A DNA stretch of 64,000 nt from Xenorhabdus anantnagensis (lineage in GTDB: Bacteria > Pseudomonadota > Gammaproteobacteria > Enterobacterales > Enterobacteriaceae), in assembly GCF_028598555.1 (NCBI RefSeq), contig NZ_JAQRFN010000003.1:124001-188000 (forward strand), written 5' to 3'. This document shows, in pieces, positions 28,599 through 37,507 of this stretch. The stretch's first letter is position 1; each line of letters starts with the position of its first letter. A program made the translations under genes and the position numbers. Below the pieces are notes generated by a model. It ran no database searches and had not been told where the DNA came from. It saw only the letters and a list, made by a program, of their open reading frames with translations.

Positions 28599-30038
28599 AT
28601 GATAAATAATAACGATTTATTCCCAGAGAATTTTCTTTGGGGAGCATCAACCAGCGCTTATCAAGTTGAAGGAGCGGCGGAGAAATACGGTAAGAAACTC
28701 TCACAGCAAGATATTCTCAATAACAATCCAGATTTTGCAGATACTCATATAACCAGTGATCATTATCATCGCTATAAAGAAGATGTCGCATTAATGAAAG
28801 AGCTTGGTTTGAAATCTTATCGTTTTTCCATTGCATGGTCACGTATTTTTCCAGAAGGTATTGGAAAGGTAAATGATAAAGGAGTCGAGTTTTACCATAA
28901 TCTTATTGATGAGTTATTGAAAAATGATATAACGCCGATTCCTACTCTTTATCATTATGATATGCCTATGGCGCTAGTCGAAAAATATCATGGCTGGATC
29001 AATCGGCAAAGTGTAGAATATTTTGCTTATTACGCAGAGTTTGTGATCAAAGAATATGGCAAGAAAGTTAAATATTGGCTAACGATCAATGAACAAAGCA
29101 TTATTGTGCAATTCTGGACGAAAAAATGTTTAATTCCAGATCATTATCTTCATGATGAACAGATCAAATATCAGATTAATCATCATATGAATCTCGCCCA
29201 TGCCACTGCCTGCAAGCTGGTTCATCAATGGGTTCCCAACGGTTTGGTCGGGGCGGCATTAGGTTATTCCGCCATTTATCCGCTGACCAGCAAACCGGAA
29301 GATAATGTAGCCGCTCAAAATGCCAATGATCTGCGTAATTACTATTTCACAGATATCTATTTGAAAGGACACTATAATCAATCGGCGTTAACCTACCTAA
29401 GAAATCATGGCCTAGCACCACATATTGAAGTAGGTGATATGGAGTTAATTAAAGAAGGTTATTCTGATTTTCTGGCAATTAATTACTATTGCAGCCATGC
29501 CGCCGCCGCTGCGCCTAAAAATGCTCAACGGCGGATGGACGGCTTTAATCCAACAGGCGTTAAAGGACAGATAGACGGATATGAAATTCAACCGAATTTC
29601 TTTCAAATCCATAAAAATCCACACCTCGATACGACTGACTGGGATTGGGCGATCGATCCTATTGGATTGGAATATCTCTTGCGTGATTTATATAGTCGTT
29701 ATCAAAAACCTTTAATGATCACGGAAAATGGTTTTGGAGCCGATGATAAACTGGAATCTGATAATTCTATTCATGATGATTATCGTATTCATTATATTCA
29801 ACAACATCTTAATGCCATTAAACGAGCAATGAATTATGGAGTCGAGGTTATTTCCTATAATCCGTGGAGTTTTATTGATGTACTTTCCACCAGCAATGGA
29901 TATAAAAAAAGATATGGTTTTGTCTATGTTAATCGAACAGATAAAGATATTAAGGATCTCTCCCGTTATAAGAAAGATTCGTTTTATTGGTATCAGAATG
30001 TAATTAAAACTCAGGGTGGATCATTAACAAAACGCTAA
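28599..30038 (+). CDS. 6-phospho-beta-glucosidase, GH1
   Basis: 479-residue cytoplasmic retaining glycosidase that would cleave the phosphorylated beta-glucoside delivered by the PTS. The family start FPENFLWGASTSAYQVEGA is present; the acid/base Glu165 lies in LTINEQS and the nucleophile Glu376 in ITENGFG. SYNPWSFIDVLS and KRYGFVYV near the end are the GH1 phospho-glycosidase pattern. AAGGAA precedes the ATG. A second GH1 enzyme is encoded at 61598-63007 and shares most motifs but differs in context (ascFB-like), so the two likely serve different glycosides. Confidence 0.93.
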   Translation: MINNNDLFPENFLWGASTSAYQVEGAAEKYGKKLSQQDILNNNPDFADTHITSDHYHRYKEDVALMKELGLKSYRFSIAWSRIFPEGIGKVNDKGVEFYHNLIDELLKNDITPIPTLYHYDMPMALVEKYHGWINRQSVEYFAYYAEFVIKEYGKKVKYWLTINEQSIIVQFWTKKCLIPDHYLHDEQIKYQINHHMNLAHATACKLVHQWVPNGLVGAALGYSAIYPLTSKPEDNVAAQNANDLRNYYFTDIYLKGHYNQSALTYLRNHGLAPHIEVGDMELIKEGYSDFLAINYYCSHAAAAAPKNAQRRMDGFNPTGVKGQIDGYEIQPNFFQIHKNPHLDTTDWDWAIDPIGLEYLLRDLYSRYQKPLMITENGFGADDKLESDNSIHDDYRIHYIQQHLNAIKRAMNYGVEVISYNPWSFIDVLSTSNGYKKRYGFVYVNRTDKDIKDLSRYKKDSFYWYQNVIKTQGGSLTKR

Positions 30039-30066
30039 TCTTATTTTTTATTGGCAGGTAAATTTT

Positions 30067-30327
30067 ATGGTTGAATATTCGGTGATAGTTATTGCTCCTT
30101 CAGGGCTGCATACTCGACCTTGCGCCCAACTCTGTAATTTTGTCAAAAATTACAGTGGTAAGATTGAAATTATTAGAGGAGATAAGAGTGCTAATCTGAA
30201 AAGTATGTTCAAAGTTATGTCGATGGGAATCAAAAATGGTATGGAAGTAACGATTCGGGTTGAAGGAGATAACGAACAGGAAATGGCACAATCAGTTATT
30301 GCATTTATCCGTAATATAAAAGACTGA
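30067..30327 (+). CDS. HPr-like phosphocarrier protein dedicated to the operon
   Basis: 86-residue HPr-fold protein. The phosphoryl-accepting His15 sits in PSGLHTRPCAQ, and Ser46 occurs in NLKSMFKVMSMG at the place of the regulatory serine. E. coli HPr is 85 residues. The housekeeping ptsH is normally next to ptsI and crr; this copy lies inside a sugar operon, so it is a second, presumably specialised HPr (compare FPr/DTP domains in fructose systems). AGGTAAA precedes the ATG. It may allow EI to feed this PTS independently of the general HPr pool (inference). Confidence 0.9.
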   Translation: MVEYSVIVIAPSGLHTRPCAQLCNFVKNYSGKIEIIRGDKSANLKSMFKVMSMGIKNGMEVTIRVEGDNEQEMAQSVIAFIRNIKD

Positions 30328-30373
30328 GCCGTTTGTTTCATTAATCCGTTCAATCATGAGTAAGGAGCTTTTT

Positions 30374-30766
30374 GTGATTTCTTTTGATGAAATGGAACAT
30401 ATAGCACATCAATTAATATCTCCAACACAATTAAATAAATATATTAAATATGGTCATGTCAGTGCCGTTATTCAGAGTGAATCCGGCCATATTTATACTG
30501 GAATTAATATTGATACTGCCTGTTCCATGGGGTTTTGTGCCGAACACGGCGCAATCGCGGAGATGATAAAACAGGGAGAAACACGGATAATCAGGCTTAT
30601 TGCTGTCAATCGACATGGCGATATCATTCCTCCCTGTGGCCGTTGCCGGGAGTTTATCAGCCAAATAAACCCAGAGAATATTCACGCTAAAGTGAAAATC
30701 ACCCAAGAAAAGATTTTATCTCTTAATGAACTGTTGCCTTTTGACTGGAAGAAACGGCATTGGTGA
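30374..30766 (+). CDS. Cytidine/blasticidin-S deaminase-like enzyme
   Basis: 130 residues from the GTG at 30374, which has TAAGGAG six bases upstream; an in-frame ATG at 30356 overlaps that site and is less likely. The cytidine-deaminase fold is clear: zinc ligands and catalytic Glu in GFCAEHGAIAEM and PPCGRCREF, with VSAVIQSESGHIYTGINI as the substrate strand. Length and the C-terminal ending LLPFDW resemble small tetrameric cytidine or blasticidin-S deaminases more than E. coli Cdd (294 residues). It is the last gene of a beta-glucoside PTS operon, which suggests the aglycone is an amino-pyrimidine or similar base, but the substrate is unknown. Confidence 0.87.
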   Translation: MISFDEMEHIAHQLISPTQLNKYIKYGHVSAVIQSESGHIYTGINIDTACSMGFCAEHGAIAEMIKQGETRIIRLIAVNRHGDIIPPCGRCREFISQINPENIHAKVKITQEKILSLNELLPFDWKKRHW

Positions 30767-30857
30767 TTTCTTGATAGGATGTTCACCTCAAGGTGAGGTA
30801 ACTTTCAGGAATTAAGCGAGATAGAATAATAATATTTCATGATTACCTTAGAAGTTA

Positions 30858-30888
30858 AAACTGCCCGATTTCACTATTCGGGCAGTTT
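30858..30888. terminator. Bidirectional terminator between the PTS operon and exbD
   Basis: AAACTGCCCGA pairs with TCGGGCAGTTT around a nine-base loop, between convergent genes. A weaker CACCTC/GAGGT hairpin lies upstream near 30785. Confidence 0.8.
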
Positions 30889-30928
30889 ACTATTTCAATA
30901 ATTTATCTTCTCAGATAATCAAATCGGA

Positions 30929-31354
30929 TTATTGGGCGGAAACGGATTCCATTCCCACTAATCCGACTTTGAGGTAACCTGCTTTGCGTAGAGAATCCAT
31001 TACGCTCATCAGGGTTTCATAATCCACAGTTTTATCTGCCTGGAAGAAAATCGTTGTTTCTTTGTTGGATTGCGTAGTTTGATCCAATACTAAAGACAAG
31101 TTATCACGATCAACCGCCTTTTCCCCCACATATAACTGTTTATCTGCTTTCACAGTCAAAAATACGGGTTTTTCCGGTCGTGGTTGCGGTTTAGCGGTCG
31201 ATGCAGGCAAATCAACTTTAATATCTACGGTTGCCAGTGGCGCTGCCACCATAAAAATAATCAGCAGCACCAACATCACGTCAATAAACGGCGTGACGTT
31301 AATTTCATGCAGCTCACCGCTATCGTCCAAATCTTCATTAAGACGTATTGCCAT
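30929..31354 (-). CDS. exbD: TonB-system energy transducer ExbD
   Basis: 141 residues, same as E. coli ExbD. One N-terminal membrane segment follows the cytoplasmic start; the proton-pathway Asp25 lies in NVTPFIDVMLVLLIIFM, and the periplasmic domain follows. With ExbB it uses the proton gradient to drive TonB and thus outer-membrane siderophore and cobalamin receptors. AAGG precedes the ATG at 31354, only six bases after the exbB stop: a tight operon. The exbBD/metC divergent arrangement is as in E. coli. Confidence 0.97.
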   Translation of the reverse strand: MAIRLNEDLDDSGELHEINVTPFIDVMLVLLIIFMVAAPLATVDIKVDLPASTAKPQPRPEKPVFLTVKADKQLYVGEKAVDRDNLSLVLDQTTQSNKETTIFFQADKTVDYETLMSVMDSLRKAGYLKVGLVGMESVSAQ

Positions 31355-31360
31355 AATTTA

Positions 31361-32386
31361 TTACCTTGCTTCTGCTTTTTCTGCTTTACTTTCAGCCAGA
31401 TCAAGATCACGCCCCAGCAACAGGATTGCCTGAGCGGCCATATCTCCCACCTGACCACGGTATGATGAAATAACACGGGCGAAGACGTTATAAATTACTA
31501 CCGCAGGGATCGCCGCCACCAGACCCAATGCTGTTGCCAACAGTGCTTCCGCAATACCCGGTGCGACAACGGCCAAGTTAGTGGTTTGTGAGTGGGCGAT
31601 ACCAATAAAGCTGTTCATGATCCCCCAAACAGTACCAAACAGCCCCACAAATGGTGAAATTGCGCCAATGGTCGCCAGATAACCGTTACCACGTCCCATA
31701 TGGCGGCTGATTGCTGCAACGGTACGTTCCATGCGGAATGAAGTTCGCTCTTTGGTTCCAACCTTGTCAATGCTGTCAGAAGACAGGGCGCGCTCTGATT
31801 GTGCTTCACTCAACAGCAAACGGCTGATGCTGCGATTGCCAAAGTCTGCTGCAATTTTCACTGCCGTATCCAGATTGGCAACGTTAACCAAAGCCAATTG
31901 CTCTTTACGTAAACGGCGACGAGCCATTAAGAGTTCAACGCCTTTGGAGAAAAACAGCGCCCAGGTAATAACAGAAGCGATCACCAGCCCCACCATGACA
32001 GTTTTTACTATCGCATCCGCGTTTTGGTACATGCCCCAAACAGACAGATCGGTTGCGAAGCCACCGGACAAGTTTTCAGCGTTGTCTTGGATTGGTGCCA
32101 CCACTGTTTCAGTGGCCGGAGTTTCTGTTGTTGTCGGGGTTTCTGCCGTTACCCGATTTTCTGCTGTATCAACCGCCGCAGTTTGCGCTGTTGTGGTTGA
32201 TGTTACGTCAGTTTTCTGCGTGTTAACTGTTGGCTCAGTCGCTTGGGGAGCTACGGGAGATGCTGGTGTTGCCGGAGCGGCTACCTGAGCAGCAGCCTGA
32301 TTTTCTGGCGCGGCTGGCACTGTATCAGCCCATGCTGAACTTGTTAATCCGAGTGCCAATAGAATAGAAGCTGTCAAATTACGCAT
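31361..32386 (-). CDS. exbB: TonB-system energy transducer ExbB, with extended Ala/Pro/Thr-rich N-terminus
   Basis: 341 residues, about 100 longer than E. coli ExbB (244). A cleavable-looking signal peptide (ends SSAWA) is followed by about 85 residues dominated by Ala, Pro, Thr and Val, then the MotA/TolQ/ExbB channel domain with three membrane segments; the conserved IGAISPFVGLFGTVWGIMN and LVAAIPAVVIYN are intact. Such N-terminal extensions occur in other ExbB proteins (Yersinia and Pseudomonas types), so this is not unique. AAGG precedes the ATG. A Fur-box-like palindrome 270 bases upstream indicates iron repression. Confidence 0.95.
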   Translation of the reverse strand: MRNLTASILLALGLTSSAWADTVPAAPENQAAAQVAAPATPASPVAPQATEPTVNTQKTDVTSTTTAQTAAVDTAENRVTAETPTTTETPATETVVAPIQDNAENLSGGFATDLSVWGMYQNADAIVKTVMVGLVIASVITWALFFSKGVELLMARRRLRKEQLALVNVANLDTAVKIAADFGNRSISRLLLSEAQSERALSSDSIDKVGTKERTSFRMERTVAAISRHMGRGNGYLATIGAISPFVGLFGTVWGIMNSFIGIAHSQTTNLAVVAPGIAEALLATALGLVAAIPAVVIYNVFARVISSYRGQVGDMAAQAILLLGRDLDLAESKAEKAEAR

Positions 32387-32651
32387 CAGTTAGCCTTACT
32401 CTCTTTCTTATAGATTCTGTTACTTAGCAGTGAATCACATTTACTCATCTTGCTAATCCTAATATTTCCTGAATCAAGGCTCTCTTCTTCACCTTGTATC
32501 TCCATCATCTTGCAGTTTGCGGCTTGATTACTGCACTGCGAGGTGAATTCAGGGAGATGCAGACCAAATTTGAACCCTGGTTCATGTTCATGCTTCTTAC
32601 CACGAAAGGGGAAAAAGTCCGCTGCAAATAATATCAGACATTGTGCGATTT

Positions 32652-32673
32652 GATAGTAATTATCATTACTATT
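32652..32673 (-). promoter_or_regulatory. Fur box upstream of exbB
   Basis: GATAGTAATTATCATTACTA followed by TT matches the Fur consensus GATAATGATAATCATTATC at most positions and is itself nearly palindromic. It lies in the exbB/metC divergent spacer (32387-32866), which has no gene. Confidence 0.7.
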
Positions 32674-32866
32674 TAATAAAAAAGTACAAATTAAGGATGT
32701 TCCTTCGTTAAACTATTCTGATTTACCTTCAACAACTCACCTTGAATTTTCGTCAAGTTGCGCGAATCCTTTTGGCAAAACCGCCCTAAATCTTTTAACT
32801 TGCTAATCATTATTTGAACAATTTTATTGAAATCATAAGCAAGAAATTAACTTGGGGAACGCCACC

Positions 32867-34060
32867 ATGACAGAAAAAAAGCTAGAAACTTTATTGGTCA
32901 ATGCAGGGAGACAAAAAAAATTTACGCAAAGTGCTGTCAATCCCCTTATTCAACGCACTTCATCTGTCATTTTCGATACTGTTGAAGACTTAAAGCAAGC
33001 CTCGAAGAACCGTACCAAAGGTGAATTATTCTATGGACGCCGTGGCACATTGACACATTTTGCCTTTCAAGCTGCGATGGCGGAGCTGGAAGGCGGTGCA
33101 GGCTGTGCCCTCTACCCTTCCGGTGCGGCAGCGATTACCCATTCGATTCTGGCCTTTGTGGAAACCGGTGATCATGTTCTGATAACAGGTAGTGCTTATG
33201 AACCCACGCAGGAATTTTGCGATCACTTTCTGAAAAAAATGGGGATTTCCACCGATTATTTTGATCCAATGATCGGAGAGAATATTGCTTCGCTGATTCA
33301 ACCCAATACCAAAGTTCTCTTTCTTGAGTCGCCCGGTTCCCTGACGATGGAAGTGCAAGATATTCGCACCATCGTGCGCGCTGTTCGGCAAGTTAATCCT
33401 GACATTGTGATTATCATCGATAATACATGGGCGGCAGGAGTACTGTTTAAAGCCCTGGAGTTCGGCATCGATATTTCCGTTCAATCCGCCACAAAATATA
33501 TCATTGGTCATTCAGACGGAATGCTGGGTACAGCAGTCGCTAATGCACGATGTTGGGATCAGCTCAGAGAAAGATCTTACTTGCTGGGGCAAATTGCCGA
33601 TCCCGATACGGTATACATGGCAAACCGAGGGCTGCGCACATTAGCAATCCGCTTAAAACAGCACGAAGAAAACAGTATCAAAATTGCAAAATGGCTCGTA
33701 CAGCGACCGGAAGTCGCTGAGGTCTATCATCCTGCTTTGCCTTCTTGCCCAGGACATCCGTACTTTCAGCGTGATTTCACGGGCTCCAGCGGGCTATTTT
33801 CTTTTATCTTGCATACTCAACTAACACCTCAACAATTGGCTGATTATCTCGATAATCTGAGCCATTTTAAGATGGCCTTTTCGTGGGGAGGTTTTGAGTC
33901 ATTGATTTTGGGAATTCAGCCGGAAATGCTTAAACAACTACGCCAGTACCACTCGCCACAGAAAACCGGCACCTTATTCCGCCTTCATATCGGGCTGGAA
34001 AATCCACAGGATTTGATTGATGATTTGGAAGCGGGCTTTGCTCGTCTGGCGATTCGTTAA
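32867..34060 (+). CDS. metC: Cystathionine beta-lyase
   Basis: 397-residue PLP enzyme of the Cys/Met-metabolism class; it splits cystathionine to homocysteine, pyruvate and ammonia in methionine synthesis. The PLP lysine is Lys210 in [22 protein letters not shown] and LYPSGAAAI are also family motifs, and [10 protein letters not shown] supplies the cofactor-binding Asp. The ATG at 32867 has GGGGA eight bases upstream; the frame opens at a TTG five codons earlier. It follows the E. coli order exbB-metC-yghB. No MetJ boxes were recognised upstream. Confidence 0.96.
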   Translation: MTEKKLETLLVNAGRQKKFTQSAVNPLIQRTSSVIFDTVEDLKQASKNRTKGELFYGRRGTLTHFAFQAAMAELEGGAGCALYPSGAAAITHSILAFVETGDHVLITGSAYEPTQEFCDHFLKKMGISTDYFDPMIGENIASLIQPNTKVLFLESPGSLTMEVQDIRTIVRAVRQVNPDIVIIIDNTWAAGVLFKALEFGIDISVQSATKYIIGHSDGMLGTAVANARCWDQLRERSYLLGQIADPDTVYMANRGLRTLAIRLKQHEENSIKIAKWLVQRPEVAEVYHPALPSCPGHPYFQRDFTGSSGLFSFILHTQLTPQQLADYLDNLSHFKMAFSWGGFESLILGIQPEMLKQLRQYHSPQKTGTLFRLHIGLENPQDLIDDLEAGFARLAIR

Positions 34061-34066
34061 CGTCAA

Positions 34067-34088
34067 GAGAGCCTTAATAAAGGCTCTC
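34067..34088 (+). terminator. Hairpin after metC
   Basis: GAGAGCCTT pairs with AAGGCTCTC around a four-base loop, seven bases after the stop. The following sequence lacks a U-run. Confidence 0.5.
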
Positions 34089-34194
34089 AACATCCCAAAA
34101 TGGTTAAATCATTGCTCATCGCTTATTGTAAGGGACTGAATCAAATCACCCCCCATCCCATCATTTTGCGGTACACTGGGATATCCCCTTCGTC

Positions 34195-34308
34195 TTTCAA
34201 GTTGCCTCTTTGTTGGCTGCGCTCAATCACCCCGGTCACATAGTTATCTATGCTCCTGAGGATTCGCTCTCTGGCCGCTGCGATGCACCTTGAAATCCAT
34301 TGGGTATA
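34195..34308. repeat. Palindromic repeat element, copy B (MITE-like)
   Basis: Bounded by TTTCAAGTTGC on the left and GCACCTTGAAATCC on the right, ending in ATTGGGTATA; the centre is GC-richer (TTGGCTGCGCTCAATCACCC, GGTCACATAGTTATCTATGC). I recall very similar non-coding elements scattered in Xenorhabdus and Photorhabdus. It fills most of the 294-base metC-yghB spacer and gives a spurious 67-codon frame on the minus strand. Confidence 0.7.
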
Positions 34309-34354
34309 GATCTGTTTGTTAATTATTTTACTCGCAAAAATCACAGGATAAACA

Positions 34355-35026
34355 ATGGAAACGTTAAGCGGGATCGTACATGCACTCTGGCATCATGATT
34401 TTAACCAACTTGCCAATCCGGATGTCATCTGGGTTATTTATGGCGTCCTCTTTATCACGCTCGTGTTGGAAAACGGACTACTGCCAGCCGCCTTTTTACC
34501 CGGCGATACTTTGTTGGTGCTTTCCGGTGCCTTAATTGCCAAAGGTGTCATGAGTTTCATCCCCACGGTAGTTCTGCTGACCATCGCAGCAAGTCTGGGT
34601 TCTTGGCTGGGTTATTTGCAGGGGCGATGGCTCGGGCACACTCACATTGTCAAAAACTGGCTGGCTCAGCTTCCCCTTCAATATCGTCAACGTGCCAATG
34701 TGTTATTTTCCAAACACGGCCTGTCTGCCTTGCTTATCGGGCGATTTTTAGCATTTGTTCGTACTCTCCTGCCAACATTTGCCGGAATTTCTGGCCTAAA
34801 TAATAAACGCTTTCAATTTTTTAACTGGTTAAGTGGCTTTTTATGGGTCATTATTATTGTGGGTTTTGGCTATATCTTGAACCAAATCCCTTTCATTAAA
34901 GCACATCAAGATCTGGTCATGAACATCTTGATGATCTTGCCCGTCATTCTACTGATCAGCGGATTGTCTGCTTCTCTTCTGATGTATTGGCGTCACAAGA
35001 AAGGAGCATCAAAGAAGAACAAGTAA
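34355..35026 (+). CDS. yghB: DedA-family inner-membrane protein YghB
   Basis: 223 residues (E. coli YghB 219). DedA proteins are polytopic membrane proteins linked to lipid flipping, proton-motive force, cell division and resistance to antimicrobial peptides. The residues known to be essential in YqjA/YghB are present: Glu39 in VLENG, Asp51 in FLPGDTLL, and the arginines in [12 protein letters not shown]. Four to five hydrophobic segments are seen, with a basic C-terminal tail. The position after metC identifies it as YghB rather than YqjA. A ribosome-binding site (CAGGA) precedes the ATG. Confidence 0.95.
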   Translation: METLSGIVHALWHHDFNQLANPDVIWVIYGVLFITLVLENGLLPAAFLPGDTLLVLSGALIAKGVMSFIPTVVLLTIAASLGSWLGYLQGRWLGHTHIVKNWLAQLPLQYRQRANVLFSKHGLSALLIGRFLAFVRTLLPTFAGISGLNNKRFQFFNWLSGFLWVIIIVGFGYILNQIPFIKAHQDLVMNILMILPVILLISGLSASLLMYWRHKKGASKKNK

Positions 35027-35146
35027 CATGCTGAACAACGTCCCCTGAATGGGATGGACAATTTCATAAACCAATATCAAAACATAAAAATAGATTCGCT
35101 GGTACAGCCAAAAACTTACATGGTTCTGTTAGTAAGGGCAGTTATT

Positions 35147-36307
35147 ATGCATAACTTCACACTACACACACCCACCAAAATCATTTTTGGTAAAGGGCAA
35201 ATTGCCCAATTGGGTAATGAAATTCCCAAAGATGCCAAGGTATTGTTAATTTATGGCGGCGGCAGCATTAAATATAATGGTGTTCTTGCTCAGGTTTATG
35301 CCGCTTTGAAAGATTTTTCAGTTAAGGAGTTCGGTGGTATTGAACCCAATCCCGCCTATGAAATACTCATTGGTGCCGTCGAATACATTCACCATCACGA
35401 AATCGATTATTTGCTGGCGATCGGTGGAGGTTCTGTTATTGATGGAACGAAATTCATTGCGACAGCGGTTAATTATCCTCATGAGAATTTGTGGGAAATC
35501 CTGTCAACCAACGGTGACCATATCACTTCAGCCCTGCCGTTTTCCTGTGTGCTGACTCTCCCAGCAACAGGCTCCGAAACCAATAATATTTCAGTTATCA
35601 GTCGTCGTGAGACGAATGATAAGCAACATTTCACCTCCCCTTTTATTTTTCCAAAAATCGCTATCCTCGATCCCGAAGTAACTTTCTCTCTTCCAGAACA
35701 TCAGATAGCCAATGGCATTGTTGATGCTTTCATCCATACTTTGGAGCAATACCTGACTTATCCCGTCAATGCCAAAGTGCAGGATCGTTATGCTGAAGGT
35801 TTGTTGATGACGTTACTTGAAGAAGGATCAAGGGCACTGAAAGAGCCTGAAAACTATGATGTTCGTGCCAATATTATGTGGGCAGCAACTCAAGCACTGA
35901 ATGGAATCTTGGGGGCCGGTGTACCTCAGGATTGGGCAACGCACATGCTGGCCCATCAATTAACGGCCTTCCACGGCTTAGACCATGCCCAGACACTGGC
36001 AATTATTTTGCCAAACCTTTTGCAGGAAAAACGGAGGGCGAAACAAGACAAACTTCTACAATATGCCCAGCGTGTTTGGGGTTTTACGGAGGGTTCGGAA
36101 GAAGAGCAAGTTAATCAGGCTATCCATGCCACACGTCAGTTTTTCGAAAACCTGGGCGTAAAAACCCACCTTTCCGATTATCAACTTGATGGCAGGTCTA
36201 TTCCAGCCATGATCAAAAAATTGGAACAGCAAGGTTTGGTTGCCCTGGGTGAACACCAAGATATTACGCTTGATGTCAGTAAGCGAATTTATGAAGCGTC
36301 CATCTAA
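35147..36307 (+). CDS. yqhD: NADPH-dependent aldehyde reductase, iron-type alcohol dehydrogenase YqhD
   Basis: 386 residues (E. coli YqhD 387). It reduces toxic aldehydes from lipid peroxidation with NADPH in the cytoplasm. The family start MHNFTLHTPTKIIFGKG matches E. coli MNNFNLHTPTRILFGKG, which fixes the start at 35147, not the upstream frame opening at 35054. The NADPH loop GGGSVIDGTKF and the metal ligands in DAFIHTLEQY and AHQLTAFHGLDHAQ are intact. Its E. coli activator gene yqhC, normally just upstream, is absent: yghB is followed directly by yqhD. dkgA follows by 25 bases. Confidence 0.96.
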   Translation: MHNFTLHTPTKIIFGKGQIAQLGNEIPKDAKVLLIYGGGSIKYNGVLAQVYAALKDFSVKEFGGIEPNPAYEILIGAVEYIHHHEIDYLLAIGGGSVIDGTKFIATAVNYPHENLWEILSTNGDHITSALPFSCVLTLPATGSETNNISVISRRETNDKQHFTSPFIFPKIAILDPEVTFSLPEHQIANGIVDAFIHTLEQYLTYPVNAKVQDRYAEGLLMTLLEEGSRALKEPENYDVRANIMWAATQALNGILGAGVPQDWATHMLAHQLTAFHGLDHAQTLAIILPNLLQEKRRAKQDKLLQYAQRVWGFTEGSEEEQVNQAIHATRQFFENLGVKTHLSDYQLDGRSIPAMIKKLEQQGLVALGEHQDITLDVSKRIYEASI

Positions 36308-36332
36308 AGTTCCAAACCTAAAGGAGGTCAGA

Positions 36333-37163
36333 ATGGGTCAGCAGACAATTATTAAACTCGTTGATGAAAATCGCATGCCACAATTGGGGCTTGGGGTTTG
36401 GAAAGCGAGTAATGAGCAGGTTGTTAAGTCTATCCATACCGCGTTAGAAGTCGGTTATCGCTCCATTGATACGGCAGCGATTTTTCATAACGAGGAAGGT
36501 GTGGGGAAAGCCTTGACGGAAACTGATATCCCACGCGAAGAAATTTTCATCACCACCAAACTTTGGAATGATCGCCATCTGGATGCGAGTGCGGCATTAC
36601 AAGAAAGCTTGGACAAACTACAGCTAGATTATGTTGATCTCTATCTCATTCAGTGGCCTGTGCCCGAACAAGATCATTATGTTGCTGCCTGGAGACAACT
36701 GATTGAACTGAAAGAAGCTGGTTTGACTCGCAGTATTGGTGTGTGTAATTTTCATATCGAGCACTTGCAAAAAATAATGTTGGAAACTGGCGTGGTTCCC
36801 GTAATCAATCAAATTGAATTGCATCCCTTATTCCAACAGCGGCAACTTCACTCATGGAACGCCACCCATCATATTACAACCGAGTCCTGGAGCCCGTTAT
36901 CACGAGGTGGAAAAGGTGTTTTTAATTCTCCACTGGTTGAACGCCTGGCACTTAAATACGGTAAAACCCCAGCACAAATTGTGATTCGCTGGCATCTTGA
37001 ATGTGGAATGATTGTCATTCCTAAATCTGTTACTCCTTCCCGTATTAAAGAAAATTTCGATGTATTTGATTTCAGACTGGAAAAAGAAGACCTGACAGCG
37101 ATGGCTGAGTTGGATATTGGCAAGCGGATAGGGCCAGATCCCGATACTTACAATCAGTTTTAG
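36333..37163 (+). CDS. dkgA: Aldo-keto reductase DkgA homologue with altered catalytic residues
   Basis: 276 residues (E. coli DkgA 275), an AKR5-type (beta/alpha)8 barrel placed as in E. coli after yqhD. The start has AAAGGAGG; the frame itself opens 31 codons earlier inside yqhD. NADPH-binding parts are intact (IPKSVTPSRIKENFDVFDF). Of the AKR tetrad, Asp46 (SIDTAA) and Lys76 (ITTKLWND) are kept, but the catalytic Tyr51 is Phe (AAIFHNEEG versus AAAYKNEEG) and the active-site His is Gln107 (YLIQWPVP versus YLMHWPVP). Loss of the Tyr usually abolishes carbonyl reduction, so the protein may be a binding or regulatory relative, or use a changed mechanism. The bases are TTT and CAG, each several substitutions from the usual codon or one from TAT/CAT. 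Confidence 0.92.
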   Translation: MGQQTIIKLVDENRMPQLGLGVWKASNEQVVKSIHTALEVGYRSIDTAAIFHNEEGVGKALTETDIPREEIFITTKLWNDRHLDASAALQESLDKLQLDYVDLYLIQWPVPEQDHYVAAWRQLIELKEAGLTRSIGVCNFHIEHLQKIMLETGVVPVINQIELHPLFQQRQLHSWNATHHITTESWSPLSRGGKGVFNSPLVERLALKYGKTPAQIVIRWHLECGMIVIPKSVTPSRIKENFDVFDFRLEKEDLTAMAELDIGKRIGPDPDTYNQF

Positions 37164-37232
37164 TATAAAACGTTAAAAAATAATAAATCGCCATGCAACA
37201 CATCCACCCACTTAATTCCATCCATTCCTGTA

Positions 37233-37266
37233 GACCTGAATTCTGTTTTTCAACAGGGTTCAGGTC
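37233..37266 (+). terminator. Hairpin after dkgA
   Basis: GACCTGAA pairs with TTCAGGTC, with CTGTT/AACAG pairing inside. No U-run follows. The rest of 37164-37507 is AT-rich with no gene. Confidence 0.5.
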
Positions 37267-37507
37267 ATGTACCTCATCATGCGCCTAAGCAAAACCTTCT
37301 TCTTAAAACACTATAATTCATAGATCAAATCAAAAATATTAATAATAACTATGTTTACTATTTATGTATGATTGATGATATAAACTTATTTCACGACACC
37401 AAATAATATTAATATTAAATGGATAATTGAAATGTTCAGTGTGTCCATGACAACCATCAATCCATCTATTCACATTAACACCTCAAACAAAACTTAAGGA
37501 AATGATA

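Noticed and set aside
34141-34344. 67-codon frame on the minus strand between metC and yghB
   Set aside because: It is a translation of the palindromic repeat element, not a gene.
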